A stretch of 61,954 bases of DNA from Bacillus norwichensis (GTDB lineage Bacteria > Bacillota > Bacilli > Bacillales > Bacillaceae_C): positions 1-61,954 of the forward strand of contig NZ_JACSPV010000023.1 in NCBI RefSeq assembly GCF_014836955.1, in the 5' to 3' direction. The notes beneath the pieces were generated by a model. That model made no database searches. It saw only the letters and a list, made by a program, of their open reading frames with translations, and was not told the DNA's origin. Both the position numbers and the translations under genes were made by a program. Shown here one piece after another: positions 1-6,352 of the stretch (position 1 is its first letter; every line of letters starts with the position of its first letter).

Positions 1-965
1 AGTACCAAGAAAAGCACATCTAAAAAGAAATCCACTGTGAAAAAGAAAAGTGCGAAGAAAGAGAAAAAAAGTAAGAAAGCAACAAGTAAAGGGAAGAAAA
101 AAGGGCCAAGAAAAAGAAAGATTCAAAGTGGAAAAAAGGTGCGGTAGCGGTTGGCGATTTTGTTGGTGTGAACGATCTTTACACCGTGGCAACAGGAAAG
201 GATATTGCGACAGGGAAAAAAGCTTCTCGAGCAAAAGCAGCAGGTTGGTTTGCGGCCGGATTGACGCCTGTTGGAAAAGTGGCAAAGGTTGCCAAAGGAG
301 TAAAAGCTGTTTCGAAAGCGACAAAAAACGGGACGAAAGCAGGAAAATCGGTCAAATCGAAAGTAAAGCAAGCTAATCCTAAGAAGAAGTCCAAGAAAAA
401 AGCCAAAAGCAGTTCCAAAAAAACCACTTCTAAAAAGAGCACAGCGAAGAAAACAACGAGCAAGAAAACCGCTAAGAAAGCCAAAGCGAAGACACCAGCC
501 AAGAAAACTGCCAGTCCAGTTAAGGCAGGAAGCAAAGCTGGAAAACAAGTTAAGATGCTAAGATTGGATTTACAATTTTTTGCAAGCAGCCAAAAGAAAT
601 CAGCGAGCAAGAAAGCTGTCAGTCCAGTTAAAGCAGGAAGCAAAGCTGGAAAACAAGCTAAGGGTACGGGTAAATCTATACCAAGTATAAAATCAGTCTT
701 AAAAGACGCTCAACTACCTAATAGTGGAAAGATAAGATATGTCCCACCAAGTAATTGGACACCATCTCAACCTTTACCTAAAATAAATGGTGGTTATAAA
801 GATAAATTCGGAAATGTTTGGACTAAAGGACCATCTAGGACTAAAGGTCAATCTTTTGAATGGGATGTTCAACTTTCAAAAACAGGAAAAAATCAATTAG
901 GACATCTTAGTAGGGATGGGTCACATTTAAATGTGTCATTAGATGGTAAAATAACTCATAAATAG
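1..965 (+). pseudogene. Displaced polymorphic toxin cassette 1 (lysine-rich stalk, pre-toxin TG, Ntox17-like tail), frameshifted
   Basis: This is a secreted-toxin remnant cut by the window edge. Frame 1 gives a Lys/Ser-rich stalk to about position 104. There the tract A6G4 of the intact copy (near 7048) is A6G3, so the frame shifts and continues in frame 3 to the TAA at 963-965. After the shift come a pre-toxin TG-like module (VNDLYTVATGKDIATGKK, about 165-345), more Lys-rich sequence, an L27-like peptide at 555-584, and a tail starting at GTGK (660). The tail has NGGYKDKFGNVWTKGPSR and GHLSRDGSHLNVSLDGKI, which I recognise as polymorphic toxin type 17 (Ntox17, predicted BECR-fold RNase). Without its 5' end this copy probably cannot be exported. 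It may be silent, a donor for tail exchange, or translated from the internal ATG at 555. Family assignment is from memory. Confidence 0.65.
555..584 (+). other. L27-like Prp cleavage peptide MLRLDLQFFA inside toxin cassette 1
   Basis: These ten codons encode MLRLDLQFFA followed by SSQKKSASKK. That is the N-terminal extension of Firmicute ribosomal protein L27 (MLRLDLQFFASKKGVG), which the cysteine protease Prp cleaves after FF. The peptide sits between two copies of a SPVKAG-KAGKQ repeat. Its ATG could also start an orphan protein, although only a weak GGAAA lies upstream. Confidence 0.75.
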
Positions 966-975
966 GTGACTGGAA

Positions 976-1308
976 ATGTTTATTAGGTTATATGTAAATG
1001 CAAAGAGTGAACCAGAAGCATGTTTAGTATTAGAAAAAGTTATTAAAATATTTCAACCTGTATTAAAGAGCAAAGAAATTCAAAAGGTAGAACCATATTG
1101 GAAGATAGATGGAGTATATGTTGTAGAAATTACAATGTTAATTTCGGAAGGTAAAACTGAGGCAGAAATAAATGAGATTTTGGAAAGCATTGCAGACAAG
1201 TGGACTAGATTTGGAAGTCCTATAACTGAGCTTTTAGCCTCTGATACAACTGAAAATTGTAATTTTTTATTAGATGGACTTAAAATGATAAATATTCATT
1301 TTGAGTAA
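976..1308 (+). CDS. Putative immunity protein for toxin tail 1
   Basis: A small cytosolic protein of 110 residues with no signal peptide or membrane segment, acidic overall and with alternating beta/alpha character. It starts 11 nt after the tail-1 stop, with a GGTGA-type ribosome site before ATG 976. Position directly after a polymorphic toxin tail, small size and acidity are the usual marks of a cognate immunity protein that binds and neutralises the toxin in the producer. I do not recognise the family. Base composition is AT-rich like the tail and unlike the Lys-rich stalk, so tail and immunity gene probably move as one unit. The gene looks intact even though the toxin upstream is broken, as expected if it protects against the same tail made by sister cells. 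Confidence 0.65.
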   Translation: MFIRLYVNAKSEPEACLVLEKVIKIFQPVLKSKEIQKVEPYWKIDGVYVVEITMLISEGKTEAEINEILESIADKWTRFGSPITELLASDTTENCNFLLDGLKMINIHFE

Positions 1309-1313
1309 TGAAG

Positions 1314-1343
1314 AAGCCTTAGGAGATAATTCTCTTAAGGCTT
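1314..1343 (+). terminator. Hairpin after immunity gene 1
   Basis: AAGCCTTA pairs with TTAAGGCTT around a GGAGATAATTCTC centre, followed by a weak TATATATA tail. It probably ends the cassette 1 transcript, but the U-tract is poor. Confidence 0.5.
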
Positions 1344-1435
1344 TATATATAGCAGGGAAGGGAGTGCCGAATAAACGAGAATGTAAAAAGTTTTGTGTAA
1401 TTCGTTAAACTTACCAATTAAGGAGATGATCAATT

Positions 1436-1762
1436 ATGCAAAACAAACGATTTAGCGAAGGAATTAGCTAAGGATTGGAAGATATCCAGGAAAAATTTAA
1501 GGACACCATCCAGCAGGTCTTTGAAGCTGAGATCGATGAACATTTAGGTTATATAAAACATGATAATAACGGTGACCGTTCTGGAAACAGCTGCAATGGG
1601 TACAGTAAAAAGACAATGAAAACAAAGTTTGGCAAGGCTAAATTGAGAATTCCTAGGGATCGAAAAGGAGAATATGAGCCTCAAATTATCAAGAAATATG
1701 AAACAACTTCCAACGGATTGGAAGATCAAATTATCGGTCTTTTCTCCAAAGGAATGTCAAAA
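1436..1762 (+). mobile_element. IS256-family transposase fragment (N-terminal part, frameshifted)
   Basis: The reading frame from 1475 has EAEIDEHLGYIKHDNN, SGNSCNGYSKKTMKTKFG, LRIPRDRKGEYEPQIIKKY and LFSKGMS. These are the conserved N-terminal blocks of IS256/Mutator transposases, roughly residues 15-110 of about 390. Upstream, codons for NDLAKELAKDWK are in a different frame, so a 1-nt indel lies near 1480. The match stops at KGMSK (about 1762), where the DNA switches abruptly to a piece of the wall-protein gene found at 6195-6251. The catalytic DDE region is absent, so this is dead debris, not an active element. No complete terminal inverted repeats were found. Confidence 0.8.
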
Positions 1763-1770
1763 GCAAGAAA

Positions 1771-1827
1771 ATGGGGAAATTGTGCCGATTCAAGATGGGA
1801 AACTCCCAGCTTTAGGTGAACGGTCTT
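1771..1827 (+). pseudogene. Fragment duplicated from the wall-protein gene at 6195-6251
   Basis: Positions 1771-1817 match 6195-6241 base for base (47 nt), and the match continues with two differences to 1827. The source is the segment just before the C-terminal membrane helix of the gene at 5405-6352. It follows the IS256 fragment directly and precedes another Lys-rich stalk piece. A second copy of the wall-gene/toxin pair therefore once stood here and has been deleted down to fragments. Confidence 0.85.
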
Positions 1828-1829
1828 AA

Positions 1830-2333
1830 GCGAAGACAACAGCCAAGAAGACTGTCAGTCCAGTTAAAGCAGGAGACAAAGCTGGAAAACAAGTTACGAT
1901 GCTAAGATTGGATTTACAATTCTTTGCAAGCAGCCAAAAGAAATCAACGAGCAAGAAAGCTAAAGCGAAGACAACAGCTAAGAAAACTGTCAGTCCAGTT
2001 AAAGCAGGAACTAAAGCTGGAAAACAAGCTAAGGGTACGGGTAAAACAATAAATGGTTTTGAAGCTAAAGTTCATCCAGGAAAACAAGGAAAACATATCC
2101 CGGGTCATTCGAATTATCAAGAAGGTAAAAGTATTTTCACTGGTAATGCACAAAAATTGTTAGATAAATATGCTGGGAAAGGTGAGTGGATAGGTCAAAA
2201 TAAAGAGAGGGTAGACTTTAAACAGGTTATAGGAAAATGGGTTGACCCAACTACCGGAAAAGCTTACGAGACTACCAAAGGTATTATTCATTACTCGAAA
2301 AACGGTGCACATATTGTACCTGCAAGACCTTAG
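1830..2333 (+). pseudogene. Displaced toxin cassette 2 with Ntox50 tail (ORF from ATG 1899)
   Basis: An in-frame TAA at 1827-1829 cuts this copy off from any stalk. What remains is a short Lys/Ala-rich stretch, the L27-like peptide at 1899-1928, a SPVKAG-KAGKQ repeat, the GTGK junction (2031-2042) and the tail. The tail has KVHPGKQGKHIPGHSNYQ, GKWVDPTTGKAYETTKG and IIHYSKNGAHIVPARP. I recognise these as polymorphic toxin type 50 (Ntox50), a predicted BECR-fold RNase with conserved Lys/His residues, complete to its usual C-terminal VPARP. A cytosolic 144-residue product could start at ATG 1899, but the upstream ribosome site is weak. It would lack any signal peptide, so it is either a silent recombination donor or an unexported fragment. 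Confidence 0.8.
1899..1928 (+). other. L27-like Prp cleavage peptide in cassette 2
   Basis: MLRLDLQFFA is encoded with one synonymous difference (TTC for TTT) from the 36-nt block in cassette 1, again followed by SSQKKS. Here its ATG is the only sensible start of the surviving ORF. Confidence 0.75.
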
Positions 2334-2347
2334 AAGGAGGTGTAGCA

Positions 2348-2647
2348 ATGGATGATTTTATTTCTGCATTAAATAGATATCCAAATGGAACAAGAGTTGT
2401 AGTTGCTTGGGGGAACAATTTAAAGGTTAAAGCAGAATTAGATACAATATATGAAACAGATAATGGATTAGAAATAGAAGAAGAAGGATATGAAGAATAT
2501 TTTGCATGTACCTTAAAAATATTATCGATAGAAAAAAATGTTTCTAAGAAAATTGTCAGAGAAGGAGAGTTACTAGAACTCTCTAAACTAAACAAGCCTA
2601 GCAATATTTTCTTGGAGAATGGTGAACTTATTTGGAAGTGTAGTTAG
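2348..2647 (+). CDS. Putative immunity protein for the Ntox50 tail
   Basis: This 99-residue soluble acidic protein starts at ATG 2348, behind a near-perfect AGAAGGAGGTG ribosome site 14 nt after the toxin stop. The N-terminal half (TRVVVAWGNNLKVKAELDTIYE) and a later acidic loop (EIEEEGYEEYFACTLKIL) look like a small beta-barrel type fold. Position, size and charge mark it as the cognate immunity gene. Its excellent ribosome site contrasts with the weak one of the truncated toxin, so it could still be made on any transcript crossing the locus. I cannot assign a named immunity family. Confidence 0.7.
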   Translation: MDDFISALNRYPNGTRVVVAWGNNLKVKAELDTIYETDNGLEIEEEGYEEYFACTLKILSIEKNVSKKIVREGELLELSKLNKPSNIFLENGELIWKCS

Positions 2648-2654
2648 ACATTTT

Positions 2655-2689
2655 TCTCCCTGGGGTTTAATGCCACAGGGAGAATTTTT
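2655..2689 (+). terminator. Rho-independent terminator after immunity gene 2
   Basis: TCTCCCTG pairs perfectly with CAGGGAGA across a 13-nt loop and is followed by ATTTTTA. Confidence 0.75.
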
Positions 2690-2699
2690 ATATAGGACG

Positions 2700-3243
2700 G
2701 GTGCCGAATAAACCGTTTTTTATCAGAAACTAGAGATAGGGCTTGTAAGTTCAATACAATTTTTAATTGAAGTGCGTGAATGAACTTCGTAAATTTTAGC
2801 CCTAGAGCCTCAAGGTCTTTGAAGCACAGAAAAAGGAGTACCTCCCGAAATCTCGAATTAGTTAAGTACGACCAAAACTTAACGAGAATGGTGGTGACTC
2901 CTTTATGTCTATTATACGACAAGGAAGTTTTTTTGCCTGCAAGATTTATATGATTTAGATCTACCTGACGATTTGATGCCATCTTTTCAGCTATTGATAT
3001 TGAACCAACCCTTGCCTTAGTACGAAGAAATCACGTGTAGGAAGAACCGTTGAATTTAACTATGCGGCCATGATTGACTCTCTGGTTGCGAGAATCTCGG
3101 AACGGATTCTTTTCATTAAAGTTCTAGTGAAAAGGCTAAATAACTATATGATTTTCCGCCTGGACTGGAGTTTTTTGGTATCTGACCATGTGCCTTCGGA
3201 AGCTGCTTTTTCCATATTGATTACCATCATCAGTGAATCCAAT
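2700..3243 (+). mobile_element. IS1182-like (DUF772) transposase fragment, frameshifted
   Basis: An ORF beginning at ATG 2905 reads MSIIRQGSFF, then a frameshift leads to LQDLYDLDLPDDLMPSFQ. A second shift leads to VEFNYAAMIDSLVARISERI, LVKRLNNYMIFRLDWSFLV and SDHVPSEAAFSILITIISES. This is the N-terminal DUF772 region of IS1182/IS5-group transposases common in Bacillus. At about 3243 the frame runs directly into Lys-rich toxin stalk sequence, so the rest of the element is gone. About 200 nt of non-coding leader before the ATG probably belongs to the element end. It is inactive. Confidence 0.7.
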
Positions 3244-4633
3244 CTTCGAAGAAGAAGAAATCAAACGCTAAGCCAAAAAAGAAAGCCTCGTCGAAAGCGA
3301 AGAAGAAAGGCACCAAGAAAAAGAAGGCATCATCAAAGAAATCCACTGTGAAAAAGAAAAGTGCGAAGAAAGAGAAAAAAGTAAGAAAGCAACAAGTAAA
3401 GGGAAGAAAAAAGGGGCCAAGAAAAAGAAAGCTTCAAATTGGAAAAAAGGTGCGGTAGCGGTTGGCGATTTTGTTGGTGTGAACGATCTTTACACCGTGG
3501 CAACGTGAAAGGATATTACGCCAGGGAAAAAAGCTTCTCGAGCAAAAGCAGCAGGTTGGTTTGCCGCAGGATTGACGCCTGTTGGAAAAGTGGCAAAGGT
3601 AGCCAAAGGAGTAAAAGCAGTTTCGAAAGCGACAAAAAACGGGACGAAAGCAGGAAAATCGGTTAAATCAAAGGTTTCAAAGGCAAAGCCGAAAAAGAAA
3701 GCTTCATTGAAGAAATCCACTGTGAAAAAGAAAAGTGTGAAGAAAGAGAAAAAAAGTAAGAAAGCAACAAGTAAAGGGAAGAAAAAAGGGGCCAAGAAAA
3801 AGAAAGATCCAAAGTGGAAAAAAGGTGCGGTAGCAGTTGGCGATTTTGTTGGTGTGAACGATCTTTACACCGTGGCAACGGGAAAGGATATTGCGACAGG
3901 GAAAAAAGCTTCTCGAGCAAAAGCAGCAGGTTGGTTTGCGGTCGGATTGACGCCTGTTGGAAAAGTGGCAAAGGTTGCCAAAGGAGTAAAAGCAGTTTCG
4001 AAAGCGACAAAAAACGGGACGAAAGCTGGAAAAGCGGTCAAATCAAAGGTTTCAAAGGCAAAGCCGAAAAAGAAATCTACGAAGAAGTCCAAGAAAAAAG
4101 CCAAAAGCAGTTCCAAAAAAACCACTTCTAAAAAGAGCGCAGCGAAGAAAACAACGAGCAAGAAAACCGTTAAGAAAGCCAAAGCGAAGACAACAGCCAA
4201 GAAAACTGCCAGTCCAATTAAAGCAGGAAGCAAAGCTGGAAAACAAGTTAAGATGCTAAGATTGGATTTACAATTTTTTGCAAGCAGCGAAAGGAAAACT
4301 GCCAGTCCAGTAAAAGCAGGAACCAAAGCTGGAAAACAAGCTAAGGGTACGGGTAAAAGTACTAAAAACACTACAACTTTATGGGATATTAAGAAATTTT
4401 CTAAAGGTAAAATCTCATATAATTTTAATGGACAAAAAGTAACTGCTTATCAAGACGCTACTAAAAAAGGTTATTGGTGGGCTAAAGATACAACAGGTCA
4501 TGGAGGCTCTGCGTTTAAAGTATTTGAAAAACGAGGAAACGAACTTCATTGGGTAGCGGACGCTGACAAATATGGTAATTTTATAACAGGAAAGCACAAA
4601 AGTAATACTGGAACTATAATAAAATTAAAATAA
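3244..4633 (+). pseudogene. Displaced toxin cassette 3 (duplicated pre-toxin module, Ntox21-like tail)
   Basis: A stalk fragment fused to IS debris. It has one base missing from an A7 run (A6 at 3375-3380), a TGA at 3506-3508 where other copies read GGA, and then an open frame to 4633. The block from the Lys-rich stalk through the pre-toxin TG module occurs twice in tandem (about 3430-3800 and 3800-4190). The second copy is clean. Then come the L27-like peptide (4253-4282), the GTGK junction (4343-4354) and a tail of about 93 residues with GKISYNFNGQKVTAYQDA, GYWWAKDTTGHGGSAFKVF and WVADADKYGNFITGKHK. I associate this tail with bacterial toxin 21 (Ntox21, predicted BECR RNase), with less certainty than the others. 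No signal peptide remains. Confidence 0.65.
4253..4282 (+). other. L27-like Prp cleavage peptide in cassette 3
   Basis: The MLRLDLQFFA block has the same nucleotides as in cassette 1, followed by SSERKTASPVKAG. It lies in frame with the Ntox21-like tail about 20 codons before the GTGK junction. Confidence 0.75.
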
Positions 4634-4661
4634 TCTGAAGTTTAAAGAAGGATTGAGTTTT

Positions 4662-5306
4662 GTGGATAATATAGATAATTATATGAAAAAGCAATTTCCG
4701 AATATAGAGTTAAAAAGTCCGCTTTTTTATAACTCACCAATTGCAATCAGGTTTGATTTAGGGGGGGACTTTTTTCTTGAAAAAGAAAAAGTTGAGAAAG
4801 TACTGTATAGGTCATTGACACTATTCAATACTTTAAACAATAATATGGATGATATTTATGTTGTCACTTTTGTAGATTGCTGGGATGAAAATCCAATTTC
4901 ATCTGTTGAGGAGGGGCTGATTAAAGCAATAAATAAAGTCATTAAAACTGATACCGAATATAAAATCAATAAAAAGGAACAAGAATATCGTTATAAAGAT
5001 GACGATGACGATGAAGAAACAGTTACTTTTTGTTACTGGACTAAAATTAAAGTGATAAATTTAGATGTAGAAGAGCTTTTAAGAAGAAAAGTTTATAGTG
5101 CCATTAGTGAAGAAGAATATAAATCAATTGGAGATTTATTTATTATTAATTCTTCTAACAATACAATATATCACCTTTATGATGAGCGTGGCTTAGACAT
5201 TGTTTCTCAAAAGAAGGAAACTATCATGAACTTGTATAAGAAATTTAATAAGTGGATTTTGGAATATGATAGAAAACGTATAAATGAAATTTTTAAAAAC
5301 AATTGA
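4662..5306 (+). CDS. DUF3885-family putative immunity protein
   Basis: A soluble acidic protein of about 214 residues, with a central DDDDDEE run, directly downstream of toxin tail 3. KKQFPNIELKSPLFY near the N-terminus, SLTLFNTLNNNMDDIYVV in the middle and YHLYDERGLDIVS plus KFNKWILEYDRKRI at the C-terminus match the DUF3885 family, which often follows toxin genes in Bacillus. The start is placed at GTG 4662, 9 nt after AAAGAAGGA. A TTG at 4653 is in frame but only 1 nt from the ribosome site. It is AT-rich like tail 3. Inferred role: neutralising the Ntox21-like toxin. Confidence 0.75.
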   Translation: MDNIDNYMKKQFPNIELKSPLFYNSPIAIRFDLGGDFFLEKEKVEKVLYRSLTLFNTLNNNMDDIYVVTFVDCWDENPISSVEEGLIKAINKVIKTDTEYKINKKEQEYRYKDDDDDEETVTFCYWTKIKVINLDVEELLRRKVYSAISEEEYKSIGDLFIINSSNNTIYHLYDERGLDIVSQKKETIMNLYKKFNKWILEYDRKRINEIFKNN

Positions 5307-5333
5307 CCTTGAGGAAATTCCTCAAGGTTTTTT
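5306..5333 (+). terminator. Strong rho-independent terminator after the DUF3885 gene
   Basis: ACCTTGAGGAA pairs with TTCCTCAAGGT and is followed by TTTTT. The adjoining 5334-5404 is AT-rich and shows no ribosome site for the next ORF. Confidence 0.9.
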
Positions 5334-5404
5334 CTATATGTATCGAGTGGCGATTAAAATTCCCATTTATAATTAATTAAGTTCCTGTCACGAAAGACGA
5401 TACT

Positions 5405-6352
5405 ATGACGGTCGAAGTTAGTGGGATAGGTCAGGCCCTTATCACACGCAAAACTCCAACATACACCATGACCACCCAGATTCAACAAGGGAATTTTGAC
5501 AATACGACGCACATTTATGCGGGGAACCAAGTTATTGAAGAACAACAGTATAGAGCCAATGGAGTGACAGGTATCATCCTTCACCAAGCCATTAAACAGT
5601 GGATCGATGGCAAATACCAAGTTGTGGCACAGAAAGTGGTGGATGAAGAAAAAGCGTTAACTGCTAATACAGCTAGTATAGACGCTCCTGCGACAGAATA
5701 CCTGACTTTGTTAGATGGCGCCGAGGAAACGCAAGAAACCGAAGAACCAAAAGAAACAACAGCGAAGGTGACTTCAAAGCCCAAAAGTTTATGGCAGGAT
5801 TTGTTTACCATCCCTATCGCTTATGCTGAAGAAGAACCGAACGTTACAGAGAATCTATCCGAAGATATAGATCAAGAAGATGTTATGGTGGAAAATGATG
5901 CGACCTTTTCGACAACCATCCTTGGTTCCGCGAGCCTTCCTCCGAACGAAGCTGCGGTTTTTGACGAACAGGATTCTGCGGGAGATTTAGAAGATGAAAC
6001 TCATACCTATCAAGGTCTACTCAATGAATATGATGTTTCGGTATATGAAGATACAAATCTTCTTCAACAAGCTCGTATTCCAGAAGATGATATGTTAATG
6101 GTAGAACTTCCTGCGGCAGAAGAACGAGAAGAGCCTGTGACTTTAGCAGTTCAGCCACAAGCTGAAAACTTACAAACCGGACAAAAGAAAAAAGATGGGG
6201 AAATTGTGCCGATTCAAGATGGGAAACTCCCAGCTTTAGGTAAACGATCTTCTGTTCTTTATGTGGGAATTGGCTTGCTTTGCTTAGGCAGTGCACTGTT
6301 TTTCTTCATAAGAAGACGAAAGCAACGCCAAGGAGGAAAGCCGAATGCGTAA
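5405..6352 (+). CDS. Wall- or membrane-anchored accessory protein, probably 5'-truncated
   Basis: The ORF encodes 315 residues. The N-terminal part (about 1-75) looks like the inside of a beta-rich domain, not a beginning. There is no signal peptide, and ATG 5405 has no ribosome site, so the true 5' end was probably lost in the rearrangement at 5340-5400. The middle is acidic and low in complexity. The C-terminus is a surface-anchor arrangement: LPALGK (LPxTG-like, with Leu in place of Thr), a hydrophobic helix (VLYVGIGLLCLGSALFFFI) and RRRKQR. The last 8 nt overlap the toxin start at 6345, and the toxin ribosome site AAGGAGG lies inside this gene, so the two are translationally coupled. Inferred role: displaying, tethering or exporting the toxin. 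A 57-bp piece of it recurs at 1771-1827. Confidence 0.55.
   Translation: MTVEVSGIGQALITRKTPTYTMTTQIQQGNFDNTTHIYAGNQVIEEQQYRANGVTGIILHQAIKQWIDGKYQVVAQKVVDEEKALTANTASIDAPATEYLTLLDGAEETQETEEPKETTAKVTSKPKSLWQDLFTIPIAYAEEEPNVTENLSEDIDQEDVMVENDATFSTTILGSASLPPNEAAVFDEQDSAGDLEDETHTYQGLLNEYDVSVYEDTNLLQQARIPEDDMLMVELPAAEEREEPVTLAVQPQAENLQTGQKKKDGEIVPIQDGKLPALGKRSSVLYVGIGLLCLGSALFFFIRRRKQRQGGKPNA

Noticed and set aside
50-376. 108-codon ORF in cassette 1 (and the similar ones at 3439 and 3814)
   Set aside because: It is the +1 frame of the stalk and pre-toxin region and recurs in every copy as a shadow of the real frame.
555-4282. LDLQFFA motifs as evidence of a prophage capsid gene
   Set aside because: No terminase, portal, tail or capsid fold is present; flanking residues and SASKK context fit L27-type sequence within toxin cassettes.
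5405-6352. Calling the wall protein a canonical LPxTG sortase substrate
   Set aside because: The motif reads LPALG with Leu at the Thr position and the protein lacks an N-terminal signal peptide, so only a weak call is justified.
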